From Bartonella sp. JB63 (GTDB taxonomy: Bacteria > Pseudomonadota > Alphaproteobacteria > Rhizobiales > Rhizobiaceae), in assembly GCF_002022665.1 (NCBI RefSeq), contig NZ_CP019788.1:1043501-1107500 (forward strand): 64,000 nt of DNA. The letters run 5' to 3'. The stretch's first letter is position 1, and the number at the start of each line of letters is the position of its first letter. Both the position numbers and the translations under genes were made by a program. Positions 49,969-59,688 of this stretch are shown in pieces. The notes under the pieces are model-generated. The model did not search any database. It was not told the origin of the DNA and was given only the letters and a program-made list of their open reading frames with translations.

Positions 49969-52900
49969 TCAGCGCACTGGTAGAGTGAAGGTTAATCCTG
50001 CACCAATACCCCAATGACCTCCAGCACCTGTCACAGAAACATTGGAGCGAACATTTCCATTAATAGAGGTATAACCGGCACCAACAGCAAGAGCAGATTG
50101 GCTGCGCCATAAACCACCTCCAAATGCAACACTTAACGCACCAGGAGTGTCATTATACCGCAAATTAGAAACTGCTAAACCAATCGCTGCAGCTTGTCTC
50201 GCTTCTTTACGTGTTTCTTCAATGCCATAATTTAAAAGATCAAATCTCATATTCGTGTAGTCTTTTGCCTTATCTACAGCGTCATCAATAGCATCTACAA
50301 CAATATTCTTGACCTTTTCATCTGTATATTTTTTCGCATCGTCAAGAACAACCTCCATCTGTTGCTTGGTGTAATCATGCAGCTGACCACCATTTACTGC
50401 TTCTTTCGAGCCTTTTTCGATCTTGCCATCCGCAACATTATCAATAACAACAGGCTTCCCGGCATCACCTCCTGCTAAAGTGATTTTATTGGTTTTCTTT
50501 CCCTTTTCATCTTTGTCATACTGAACAGCGCCCTCAACCACACCGTTAATTGTGTTTGAGATGTTTTCTACTTTATTTTCAACATTGGTCACACGTTGGT
50601 TGGTATCCCAAAGTTGCCCACCATTTACTGCATCTTTCGCGTCTTTTTCAACTTTACCATCCGCAACATTGGTAATCTTACCATCTTCCCCGTATCGACT
50701 TGCATCATAGGCACCTTTTTCTTCATTCCATTTTAAAGCATCTGGATCAAAACCACCTTGTCCACCCTGTCCACCTTGATTTTCAATCTTTTTAATCCGA
50801 TCATTTAAAGCAGACATCCCACCATTTACACCAGCAAAAGCATCAGTAACATTATTATAACCCTTTTGGGAAACTAAACCATTAGGACCAAATTGATAAA
50901 CTGTAAAAGTAGGATCTTTCCACTGGCCATTCTTATATTCAGCACTCCCCCCAAAATAAGAAGCAAGCTTACTATTTGTCTCGAAAAGTTGATTCCCTGT
51001 AATGGCATCTGTCGAATTAACAGCAATTTCTCCATCTAAAAGAAATGTCAGTCTGCTATTTTCTTTTACTTGTCCCTTAGAGCCATGAAGCGCAACAAAG
51101 GCTTTTTCTTGATCGCTCCACAACAAAGCATCACTAGAAAAATTGGTAATTTTCTCATTAAAATCATCAACCACATACTCGATGTGTTTATTTATATTCC
51201 TGATATTCATATCAAGCCCTACAAAAGCTGAACCAACATCATTATAGATCTTTCTTTGCACCTCTCCTTCTGTTGTCACATCGGATAAAGTATAAGTTGG
51301 ACGTGTAAAAGCACCATTGCCGAATCTTGTGCCACCACCAAAAATGTTCGCAATCTCGTTAGAGAACTTATTAATCTGCTTTCCATTAACAGCATCACTC
51401 GATTCACTAGAAATTTTACCATCTTTAACATTATGAAGAGCAACCGGTTTACTATTCCCACCCAAAGTGATATTTTCATAATCAACGCTGCCATCTGACT
51501 TCTTATCATAAAGAACCACAGCACCACTTAAAAATTCGAAATCTTGAGTAATATCCTTCAAACTTTGATCCAATTGAGCTTTGTTAACGGCTTCATTGTC
51601 TCTTACCGCATCTTTCACACCCGAAAGTGTTCGATCTTTCCCTTGTCCTTCTGAAATATCAATTTTAGTACCACCCATTCCTTTACCAATAGTAATAAGC
51701 TGCGTATTTATGTCTTGCTGAACAAGATTATTCTTTGTAATTTCAGATATTTGATTATTAATTTGTGTAATAGAACCATCAACACCAACAAAAGCAGAAC
51801 CAACATCGTTATATTTAACACCTTTGATTACATAAGTCGGTGCTTTACCGCTCATAACATCTGTATCACCACCAAAATACTTGGATACATTTTTCGCAAT
51901 AGTTGTTACGTTTCCACTTACCTTATCAACATTATCATTCAGCTCCTGAACATTTTGATTCGTCGTCCAAAGCTGTGAACCATTCACGGCATCCTTTGAT
52001 TTGTTAGAGAGCGTTCCATCTGCAACACCAGAAATCCTCCGCTCTTTACCCGCACTATTTTTAATATTAATTTCATTACCACCCGTTTTCTTACCAATAG
52101 TAATAAGGCCCATATTTCCATTTTGCTGGACAAGATTATTTTCCTTTAAATCCGATATTGTTTCGTTAATCTCCGTAAAAGCAACATCAACACCTTCAAA
52201 TGCCGAACCAACATCATTATAGGTAACTTCATTAATCACATAATCTGGAGCTTTACCCTTCAGAACATCTGCACCACCACCAAAATATTCTGATGTATTT
52301 GTTGTAACTGTTGTTAAATTATTTCGAACCTGGGTTATATTTGTTTCTATACCATCAATATTATTTTCTAACTCTGAAATTTTTCCGTTAGTCTCCCAAA
52401 GCTGCCCACCATTTATTGCTTCGGTTGATTCTTCAGTAACAGCTCCACCTGAAATACCAGAAATCTTTCGTTTTTCCTTTTTATTGTTTACAATATTAAT
52501 TTCATTACCACCAGTTTCCTGACCAATAGTAATAACACTGGCTGTATCATCCTGTCTAACAAGACCATTTTCTGTTATGTTAGATATCTTTTCGTTAATC
52601 TCCGTAAAAGCAACATCAACACCTTCAAATGCCGAACCAATATCATCATAGGTAATGCCATCAATCTCATAATTCGGTGCTTTACCGTTCAGAACATCTG
52701 CACCACCACCAAAATATTCTGATGTATTTGTTGCAACTGTTGTTAAATTATTTCGAACCTGGGTTATACTTGTTTCTATACTACCAATATCATTTTCTAA
52801 TTCTGAAATTTTTCCGTTAGTCTCCCAAAGCTGTCCACCATTTATTGCTTCGGTTGATTCTTCAGTAACAGCTCCACCTGAAACACCAGAAATCTTTCGT

Positions 52901-53769
52901 TTTTCCTTTTTATTGTTTACAATATTAATTTCATTACCACCAGTTTCCTGACCAATAGTAATAACACTGGCTGTACTATCCTGTCCAACAAGACTATTGC
53001 CTGCTATAGTATTTTTCACTTCATTGAGCTGACGAACATTCACTGCATCGTTTAACAAAATCCCATCTGCTACTCCTGTAAGAGTTTTATTTCCAGCAAA
53101 AATACCGCCAATAGTCATATTAGGACCACCCGTAATCACAAAACCAGCATTACTTACATTAGCCAATCCTGCTATTACTCGGCTCACTCTAATAATCTGA
53201 CCTAACTCAAATTTTACACTAGTTTTTCCATTGCTGCTGTCTTTTACAACCGTGATATTGTCGCTTGCCCCTGAAAAATCTACAATACTATCTGCCCCAA
53301 TATCTGCTGCATTTTCACCATTAACAGAAAGCTGCCAACTTTTTGTTGCCAATTCTCTTAAGGCTTTCAACTGCCCAACGTTCACTGCATCAGTCTCTTG
53401 AGTCCCAGCTGCTACTCCCACAATCTGCCGGGTCTGTCCATTCTCAGCACTCCCAATACTAATTGCACCTTTAGTGCTTTTCCATACAAAATCATTGCTT
53501 ATCGAATTAGCATTCATTTTAGGATCATAACCAGCAGCACCATGACCAGTAACATTATCGACACCACAATGATCATCATCACCGGAAAAAACAATACTAC
53601 CATGGCTCCCCTTTGCATAAAGAGAACTAGGAGCATTTGAGCTTTGATTAGTCGCTCCTGTTATTGCAACATTAGCAGAAAAAATAGGAGAAACACTCGA
53701 TAAAAGAACAGACACTGCTACTCCCAACGAAACTGCTTTAACAATATTTGGTGTTGAAATTTTTTTCAT
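49969..53769 (-). CDS. TAA3: divergent trimeric autotransporter adhesin
   Basis: 1266 residues. The signal peptide (IVKAVSLGVAVSVLLSSVSP, IFSA) is followed by a short N-terminal region with one Cys (HCGVDNV). Unlike TAA1 and TAA2 it has almost no beta-roll head, only GAISIG before the first neck (RQIVGVAAG, DAVNVGQL). The stalk has one Trp-ring (SWQLSVNGENAAD) and several FGG modules (EYFGGGADVL, KYFGGDTDVM, NIFGGGTRFG, SYFGGSAEYK); two of these are close copies. A glycine-rich GGQGGQGG linker, coiled coil and YadA anchor (FGGGLWRSQSALAVGAGYTS) follow. Start at ATG 53769 has GAGGGG 6 bases upstream. It is intact and has its own terminator. Confidence 0.92.
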   Translation of the reverse strand: MKKISTPNIVKAVSLGVAVSVLLSSVSPIFSANVAITGATNQSSNAPSSLYAKGSHGSIVFSGDDDHCGVDNVTGHGAAGYDPKMNANSISNDFVWKSTKGAISIGSAENGQTRQIVGVAAGTQETDAVNVGQLKALRELATKSWQLSVNGENAADIGADSIVDFSGASDNITVVKDSSNGKTSVKFELGQIIRVSRVIAGLANVSNAGFVITGGPNMTIGGIFAGNKTLTGVADGILLNDAVNVRQLNEVKNTIAGNSLVGQDSTASVITIGQETGGNEINIVNNKKEKRKISGVSGGAVTEESTEAINGGQLWETNGKISELENDIGSIETSITQVRNNLTTVATNTSEYFGGGADVLNGKAPNYEIDGITYDDIGSAFEGVDVAFTEINEKISNITENGLVRQDDTASVITIGQETGGNEINIVNNKKEKRKISGISGGAVTEESTEAINGGQLWETNGKISELENNIDGIETNITQVRNNLTTVTTNTSEYFGGGADVLKGKAPDYVINEVTYNDVGSAFEGVDVAFTEINETISDLKENNLVQQNGNMGLITIGKKTGGNEINIKNSAGKERRISGVADGTLSNKSKDAVNGSQLWTTNQNVQELNDNVDKVSGNVTTIAKNVSKYFGGDTDVMSGKAPTYVIKGVKYNDVGSAFVGVDGSITQINNQISEITKNNLVQQDINTQLITIGKGMGGTKIDISEGQGKDRTLSGVKDAVRDNEAVNKAQLDQSLKDITQDFEFLSGAVVLYDKKSDGSVDYENITLGGNSKPVALHNVKDGKISSESSDAVNGKQINKFSNEIANIFGGGTRFGNGAFTRPTYTLSDVTTEGEVQRKIYNDVGSAFVGLDMNIRNINKHIEYVVDDFNEKITNFSSDALLWSDQEKAFVALHGSKGQVKENSRLTFLLDGEIAVNSTDAITGNQLFETNSKLASYFGGSAEYKNGQWKDPTFTVYQFGPNGLVSQKGYNNVTDAFAGVNGGMSALNDRIKKIENQGGQGGQGGFDPDALKWNEEKGAYDASRYGEDGKITNVADGKVEKDAKDAVNGGQLWDTNQRVTNVENKVENISNTINGVVEGAVQYDKDEKGKKTNKITLAGGDAGKPVVIDNVADGKIEKGSKEAVNGGQLHDYTKQQMEVVLDDAKKYTDEKVKNIVVDAIDDAVDKAKDYTNMRFDLLNYGIEETRKEARQAAAIGLAVSNLRYNDTPGALSVAFGGGLWRSQSALAVGAGYTSINGNVRSNVSVTGAGGHWGIGAGLTFTLPVR

Positions 53770-53784
53770 AATAAACCCCTCAAT

Positions 53785-53797
53785 AAAAAAACACATT
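53785..53797 (-). promoter_or_regulatory. TAA leader motif in front of TAA3
   Basis: The 13 bases AATGTGTTTTTTT (coding strand) recur at 35184-35196 and 49011-49023 before the other two TAA genes. Here they end 15 bases from the start codon, next to the ribosome binding site, versus about 43 bases in the others. A role in control is inferred from conservation only. Confidence 0.45.
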
Positions 53798-55033
53798 CAA
53801 TGCTAAAACAAAGCGCAGTCACAAAAGAGGGCAAAAGAAATCCCTCCGCAAAACCACCTTTGCGCAATAAAATTCACAAAAATCTAGAAGCTCCCCCGCT
53901 GATGCTGAAATCTATTGTGGTGTCACTTAAAAACTCTGAATTTCACGAAAGACCCTCAACCCTTTCATCTCAAAGTCTTAAAATGAATCAATAAAGAAAA
54001 TTTGAAATCATTCTATTCTCTTGATCAAAGAGCAATGCAATCCTTCCTTCGATAACAACAACTTTCAATAAAGAACAATTTGTCCTTTAGATGGAGCACA
54101 TAAATAAAATGGCAAGTATCAATGAATAATTTTTTCTTGATCTTTCAAAAAAGATTTTCACAAGACATCACATGCAAAATATATAAAATATACACTATAA
54201 TGACCATAATTATATGTTGATAGTGCTCAAAGAAATTTGGAAAAATGGAAAGACTTGTCCCAAATGCAAAAAAATTCTTTCCGTTTCATAGAAATATTCC
54301 TCTGTACCAAAAATACAGATTATAAAAATTGAATAATCATTCAGATTATATCTAATTGTCGAATGATGTGATAAACAGTATGATAAGATATATAAGGAAT
54401 ATACTGTAAACACATACTGATCTTAAAATTGAAGAAAATAAGTTCAAAGAAATTCTAAAAACTCCAAAGAAGGTCAATTAATCTACTATCATCTTCCCCA
54501 ATATGAATATAGCATTGCTTTACGCATAAAAATAATTGACCGTTAGCAAGAATCGGAAAGACAAGCTCCATAAATAAATCTCACAAAAAATTTATTCTGG
54601 GCGGTTTTGAAAGTAATCCCTGTGCATTTAGAAAATCCTCTTACAATTAATCAACTCCTCTTTAAAAGTATCAATCAATAAGAAATGAGATGAACAATAC
54701 TGAAGTTAAAAAAGCAGAAGCACTTGAAAATCTAAAACACTCTGATGGTTTGTTTGGTCTCATTAAAAAGCAGTAAAATATCATACGATCACAGGATCTC
54801 ACAAACTAGTTTCATGGTTTAAAATATCCCATGCATATTTAAAGAGAACAGAAACTAAAAACCTTCATTAGAAGCAAAATAGATTTTAGCAGGATCTATA
54901 GTGAAAACTGCTTAGAGTTAAGACATGCATCCACTTTTTTTTGCTTCTCATGATGTGAAGGAAGTCAATGCAAACATCTTTTAGCCCAAAAAAACTATTA
55001 TTTTATGCAGAATTATTAAAATGGAGATTAATT
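53798..55033 (+). other. Gene-poor region upstream of TAA3 and the YopJ-like gene
   Basis: About 1.2 kb, AT-rich. Only short frames occur. One of 28 codons (54690-54776, MNNTEVKKAEALENLKHSDG) has protein-like composition but a weak ribosome binding site, and I do not recognise it. The region must hold the TAA3 promoter and that of the yopJ-like gene. It looks like degraded accessory DNA. Confidence 0.45.
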
Positions 55034-56059
55034 ATGTTTAAATCAAAAAATCAAAAAGATCAAGCCAGTGGTGGAGATGACACCTTAAGCGAAATTCAGG
55101 GCGCAAGTGCAGCCAGAGGTCCAATTCAAACTAGTAGCCCCAAATCAACTAAAGACCCCAGTCAAGCCAGCAACCCACAAAAGAGTGAGAGTGACGCATT
55201 AGAATTAGAAGAGTTGCTAGCACGTTTAGAAACTAGCGAAGAGACAAAACCAAGTATCTTATTCAGTAAGAAATCATTACAAGGTGTTATTGCAGATTTA
55301 GAGAATGACATTAAGAATAATAAATTTACTAATGTTGATTATGCACATATAGATCTTACAATGATGCCTCGCCTAGTCGAACGTGAAAACAGTCAAAATC
55401 CAGGGCTGAATCTTCAATTCACGATGAATCCTGACAGCCTCATTAAATCAATTCACAGAACAGTCAATAATGGAATTACATCTTCTAGGTTTCTAGTTGG
55501 TCTAGAAGGTGAAGAACCCCATTTTGCGGTAATTGATCATCAGACCATTAATAAAAAAACATCCTTGATATTGTTTGATACTACACGATTCATGAATATG
55601 AATGCACAGATACTAGGATTGACAATGAAATCAGCCATTGAAGATTCTCAACTTCCTTATTGTTATTTTTCTATGGCAGAAATTAATCTTCAAGAAAACT
55701 CTTCTGAAAGTGGAATTTTAAGTTTGGTTTTAGCCAAAAAGCTTTATCTCGAAGCTGATAAATTAAAAGTAATGCATCAAGATAATATTAAGGGTATTTT
55801 ATCTAAAAAAGGAACTGCTTTACATTATAAAAATGTGGATAGTTATCTTCCAGGTACTTTCTATAAACATTCACAAACAGGAAAACGTCTTACTGAATAC
55901 GTGAGAGAAAATCCTGATTATTCCCATAAAAGCGTGAACAAAAAAGATGAAACTCTTCATCATAGGCTTGATAGACATTTAGTTATGATGGAAGATAAAG
56001 TTGTATCTTGCTCACCACAAAAGAAAAGAATTCAAAAATATAAAGCACTAGTAAGATAA
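55034..56059 (+). CDS. YopJ-family effector-like protein with altered catalytic residues
   Basis: 341 residues. The N-terminal 75 are Ser, Gln and Pro-rich and look disordered; residues from about 80 align from memory with Yersinia YopJ through almost its whole length (SSRF, HFAVIDHQTINKKTSLILF, HQDNIKGILS, TFYKH, KKRIQKYKAL). YopJ proteins acetylate Ser/Thr of host kinases using a His-Glu-Cys triad. Here His163 is kept, but Asp182 stands at the Glu position and Ser226 (AGT, 55709-55711, in NSSESGILSL) at the Cys. Start 55034 has GGAG 7 bases upstream; ATG 54968 with AAGGA is also plausible. No BID domain is seen, so the secretion route is unknown. It may be a pseudoenzyme. Confidence 0.85.
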   Translation: MFKSKNQKDQASGGDDTLSEIQGASAARGPIQTSSPKSTKDPSQASNPQKSESDALELEELLARLETSEETKPSILFSKKSLQGVIADLENDIKNNKFTNVDYAHIDLTMMPRLVERENSQNPGLNLQFTMNPDSLIKSIHRTVNNGITSSRFLVGLEGEEPHFAVIDHQTINKKTSLILFDTTRFMNMNAQILGLTMKSAIEDSQLPYCYFSMAEINLQENSSESGILSLVLAKKLYLEADKLKVMHQDNIKGILSKKGTALHYKNVDSYLPGTFYKHSQTGKRLTEYVRENPDYSHKSVNKKDETLHHRLDRHLVMMEDKVVSCSPQKKRIQKYKALVR

Positions 56060-56998
56060 ATGTAAATCTCTGACTGAGTTATCTGTCATTCCTTAAAATC
56101 TCGCCTTTGAAGCAAACTATGGCGTTGAGATAGAGGGTGTGTTCATTTTCATCAATCAGAGTTTTTTGTTGCCCAATATATCAGCAAATAACGCTAAGCA
56201 CTACACCCCAATAATCGCTAATCAATAAGAAAATAACAAAAGTTCGCAGCCAGTAGTCCAATTTAAACCAGTAGTCCAAAACTAAATAGAGATCCTAGTT
56301 AAGCCAGCAGTCAAAATTGCTGCATAATCTTTTTAAAAGATGAGTTTTTAACATTTTATTAGAAATACCTTTGAACTTTTTACAATCGGCACTATTACTT
56401 TTTATACTTCATAGAAAAATATGATATGATCACTTTCATCATTAAATCAACTCATTCTACTTCAAAATCTCAACTTTCTCTTAGTTATTCGTTACAATCA
56501 TATCGTTAAATACAAAAAAATTTCAATGTTTAGCTGTTACAGAGATCATGTGAATAGTATTAGTGCATCAAATACCGTTGAGTAACATGAAATTAAAGAT
56601 AATCAAACATAGCGTGAAAGCAATCCAGCACAAGTAACCATTGATGAAGATCAATTGATTCAAACGGTTCGAAATATTCTTATCACTCAAAAATCACAGA
56701 ATCTTACTGAAAAACCTTAAAAATTCCCTCCCTTCTTGGGGTACAAAAGAAAGGACTTTTGTATCAATGAGGGAAGGAAGGAATAATCAGACAGGAAAAA
56801 GTTGACTCAAATAATATCAATATTCAAGACGGAATTTTCTCATAAAGGCTATGAAGAACACAGTAACAGAAATACAACAAGTTTCCAAACAAATCTAAAG
56901 TTCCAAAAAAGGTTAGGGACAGAACAGAAAAAACATAATAGAATTAATGGAATCAGAAATCCCTAACTTTTAGATAACCTATTGATTTTATTGATATT
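56060..56998 (+). other. Degraded region between the YopJ-like gene and tRNA-Ser
   Basis: About 940 bases without an intact gene. It contains direct repeats of CCAGTAGTCCA (56250-56260, 56268-56278, and a variant near 56304), a stop-interrupted reading frame at 56526-56720, and a long imperfect hairpin at 56723-56784. Confidence 0.5.
56526..56720 (+). pseudogene. Possible gene remnant with two internal stops
   Basis: One frame runs 65 codons from ATG to TAA with internal TAA and TAG. Its last 36 codons read as ordinary protein (VTIDEDQLIQTVRNILITQ). I do not recognise the family. It could equally be chance open frame in AT-rich DNA. Confidence 0.3.
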
Positions 56999-57088
56999 TG
57001 GCGGAGAGAGAGGGATTCGAACCCTCGATATGGTTTCCCATATACACGCGTTCCAGGCGTGCGCCTTCAACCACTCGGCCACCTCTCC
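56999..57088 (-). tRNA. tRNA-Ser (GGA)
   Basis: 90 bases with encoded CCA. The acceptor stem GGAGAGG pairs with TCTCTCC. The anticodon loop CTGGAAC gives GGA. The long variable arm is typical of serine tRNAs. Its 3' end faces the degraded region. Confidence 0.97.
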
Positions 57089-57150
57089 AAAGCTCACACT
57101 GTACCCACAAATAATAACGTGCAAGCTTAAAATTCTATAACTATTCTAGC

Positions 57151-57420
57151 TTATTTTGCTGTTTCTACCATAGTAATAACTGAAACATAAGAACGATTAC
57201 TTGCTTTTTTGCTGAAAGAAACTATTCCATTTGAAAGTGCAAAAAGAGTGTGATCTTTTCCAATGCCAACATTATTACCAGGATGCCAACGTGTACCACG
57301 CTGACGAACAATAATGTTTCCGGCAATAACAGCTTCACCGCCAAATTTTTTAACACCAAGACGTTTTGATTCTGAATCGCGACCATTACGCGAAGAACCT
57401 CCTGCTTTTTTATGTGCCAT
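57151..57420 (-). CDS. rpmA: 50S ribosomal protein L27
   Basis: 89 residues, standard length, starting [20 protein letters not shown], the conserved N-terminus that reaches the peptidyl transferase centre. [16 protein letters not shown] and [17 protein letters not shown] follow. It lies 12 bases downstream of rplU, with GGAGAACAGTC before the ATG; the rplU-rpmA pair is conserved in bacteria. Confidence 0.98.
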   Translation of the reverse strand: MAHKKAGGSSRNGRDSESKRLGVKKFGGEAVIAGNIIVRQRGTRWHPGNNVGIGKDHTLFALSNGIVSFSKKASNRSYVSVITMVETAK

Positions 57421-57432
57421 GACTGTTCTCCT

Positions 57433-57897
57433 TTAATCCTTTTCACTTTCTGATTTCTTAGGAACTACTTTTTTCGACTCAGCTTTTTTTTCAGTAGTTT
57501 TTTTAGCAGTTTTGCTAGAAGAAGAAACTTTTGTTTCTTTTTTCTTGTTAACGGACTTTTCAGTCATCTTTTGCGTTTTTGAACTACCAGTTAAAACTTC
57601 TAAAATACGCAGTGTCGTTAATTCTTGACGATGACCACGAGTACGTTTTGAATTTTGACGACGACGTTTTTTGAATGAAATAACTTTACGTGCACGACCT
57701 TGTTCTAAAATTTCAGCTGTAACTAACGCACCTGCAACAATAGGTGTACCGACAGTTGCGTTATTTCCTTCATAGACCATTAATATGTTGTTTAACTCAA
57801 TAACATTACCAACATCACCAATAATTTTTTCAACTTTTATGATCTGATTTGCAGTAACGTGGTACTGCTTCCCGCCAGTTTTAATGACTGCGAACAT
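57433..57897 (-). CDS. rplU: 50S ribosomal protein L21 with Lys/Ser-rich tail
   Basis: 154 residues. The L21 domain occupies about the first 102 ([47 protein letters not shown]). The remaining 50 residues are Lys, Ser and Glu-rich and low in complexity; canonical L21 proteins end near residue 103. Similar tails occur in other Rhizobiales by my recollection. GAAAGGA lies 6 bases before the ATG. Forms an operon with rpmA. Confidence 0.97.
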   Translation of the reverse strand: MFAVIKTGGKQYHVTANQIIKVEKIIGDVGNVIELNNILMVYEGNNATVGTPIVAGALVTAEILEQGRARKVISFKKRRRQNSKRTRGHRQELTTLRILEVLTGSSKTQKMTEKSVNKKKETKVSSSSKTAKKTTEKKAESKKVVPKKSESEKD

Positions 57898-58208
57898 TTT
57901 TTATCCTTTCGTTCGATCCAGCTCTTATTTTACTTTATCAACAAGAGAAAATAGGCTGCTTTTTATCAGTCGTAATGATTTTAAAAGGCATAGCAAACAC
58001 CTCTCAAAAAACAAATATGCGCAGATTACTCCACGCTCATGCATAGATATATGCTAGAATTTCCATTCTATGTCAAGAAAAGCCAATTAAAAAGCAAAAA
58101 AGAGCTTGTATTCAAAGAAATTGAAGATTATCAAACCGTTACTAACTGAAATTATAAAATGAATAAAAATTTATTACATTCTAAGTTATGTTATTCGTCT
58201 GAATAAAC
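57898..58208 (-). other. Intergenic region, rplU / tRNA-Ser(CGA)
   Basis: 311 bases that must contain the divergent promoters of the rplU-rpmA operon and the tRNA gene. I see no ORF or strong hairpin. Confidence 0.4.
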
Positions 58209-58298
58209 GGAGAGATGGCTGAGTGGTTGAAAGCACCGCACTCGAAATGCGGCATAGGGGCAACTCTATCGGGGGTTCAAATCCCTCTCTCTCCGCCA
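58209..58298 (+). tRNA. tRNA-Ser (CGA)
   Basis: 90 bases with encoded CCA. Anticodon loop CTCGAAA gives CGA between stems CCGCA and TGCGG. The acceptor stem and T-arm end closely resemble those of the tRNA-Ser(GGA) at 56999-57088 in inverted orientation. Confidence 0.97.
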
Positions 58299-58367
58299 AA
58301 TATAAATAAAATTAATACCAAACAATCGCTATCGCAGTTGCCAAATATTTTAATGAAACAAGTTAAA

Positions 58368-59138
58368 CTATTTTAACGGAAAATATTTATCTACCAATGC
58401 ATAGAGAATTGCTGCCGTTTCAGCATCCAAAACTCCATCATAATTACTCTGCCGAAAATGAAGCTGAAACGCCCGAATTAAGATTTTGTATCCGCTTTCC
58501 TTCTCTGCAATTGAAATATCATATCCATATTGCTTTAATTTACCAAGAATATCTCCTTTAGCAGGAAGGCTCTTAGAGAACTGAGCTTGATAGCAATCCT
58601 TCAATTCATCATCATACCACGCTCCTATACCCGCTTCATAAAGCTCTTTCCAAGGAAAAGCTGCACCTGGATCACTTTTTCTACTAGGAGCAATATCACT
58701 GTGAGCAACCACATTTGTCGGCGTAATATCCGGATAACGTTGTAAAATATTTAAGGAAAGCTCTCTAACTGCATCAATTTGCATGGGATTATAAGGAGGG
58801 AATGTAAATATCCCCTTATCATCAGTTACTATACTGACTATCTCAATTCCAATAGCCGTATCATTCAGGTTATTTCTCCCAGCCCATGAACTAATACCGG
58901 CGTGCCAAGCACGTTCATTTTCATCAACTAGATTAAAAATACGCATATCCTTAAACCCCGCTTCAATATACGTTTTTTCCGAAGGATCAGGAACAAGATA
59001 GTGTGCACTCACCTTAACACCCGTAAGAGCTGCAACTGACTCTTTAAAATCAACTGCAGTGTAGTGCATAACTAGAAAGCGAACACGACGATTAAAGCTT
59101 TTTATAGAACGATAACTATTGTAATCAATTTGATACAT
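58368..59138 (-). CDS. N-acetylmuramoyl-L-alanine amidase (Amidase_2) with peptidoglycan-binding domain
   Basis: 256 residues. The amidase domain (about 15-180) carries zinc-ligand regions MHYTAV, ENERAWHAGISSWAGRNNLNDTAIGIEI and VAHSDIAPSRKSDPGAAFPW, as in AmpD and AmiD. A PG_binding_1-like domain occupies the C-terminus (AFQLHFRQSNYDGVLDAETAA). No signal peptide is visible, so it is probably cytoplasmic and involved in cell-wall recycling, although AmiD-type proteins are exported. It is a single gene. Confidence 0.92.
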   Translation of the reverse strand: MYQIDYNSYRSIKSFNRRVRFLVMHYTAVDFKESVAALTGVKVSAHYLVPDPSEKTYIEAGFKDMRIFNLVDENERAWHAGISSWAGRNNLNDTAIGIEIVSIVTDDKGIFTFPPYNPMQIDAVRELSLNILQRYPDITPTNVVAHSDIAPSRKSDPGAAFPWKELYEAGIGAWYDDELKDCYQAQFSKSLPAKGDILGKLKQYGYDISIAEKESGYKILIRAFQLHFRQSNYDGVLDAETAAILYALVDKYFPLK

Positions 59139-59688
59139 AACAAAACTCTCCCTTTTTTAATCCACTAGCAAAAATTATGATACAGCTTCTTTTTTACCGC
59201 GGAGTTTTATATGAACAATTTTGTTTCTTAATATATTCATTTCTAAAAACAAACCTTTTTCTTTGATATAAAGAGCGCTGCCACCTTTCCCGATTAAATT
59301 TTCTCCGTATTATACTCTACCATTGACTGTTATTTTACATAATACTGTATAGTCAAATCTACAATTTTAACTCTGCGCAGCTTCTTGGGTTTAATAACAC
59401 TCATTTATAAAGTTTTCTAAAAGAACTTCATGACCATTTTTTGTTCTGCGGTGCATAAGTTATAAGATTTATTATTCTTTTGTAATCATCAGATTATCAA
59501 ACATATCGAATTTTATACTTTTATTAAGTATTTTGTTATGTTTGATTGCAAGGTTATTTTTTTCTTTTTCTGTTTCTGATTGAACTGATTTTTTAAAAAT
59601 TTTTGGAGGATTTTTTTATTTTTTTCTTTTTTGGAACTTGATTTGGTTTGGACCATTTTAGGTTTTAGATTTATTGAAGGAGAGAGAG
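59139..59688 (+). other. Intergenic region upstream of the membrane protein gene
   Basis: 550 very T-rich bases between divergent genes; short frames only. I see no repeat, RNA gene or clear terminator. Probable promoter region for both neighbours. Confidence 0.4.

Noticed and set aside
53815..53997. Plus-strand ORF of about 60 codons just upstream of TAA3
   Set aside because: No ribosome binding site, and it covers the TAA3 leader and likely promoter; composition is not protein-like.
54690..54776. 28-codon ORF starting MNNTEVKKAEALEN
   Set aside because: Too short and with too weak a ribosome binding site to call a gene; it could be a remnant and is mentioned in the region entry.
53798..57000. 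Insertion sequence, integrase, or BID-type type IV effector in the degraded region
   Set aside because: I looked for transposase or integrase motifs, terminal inverted repeats and BID-like sequence and saw none; only the YopJ-like gene is recognisable.
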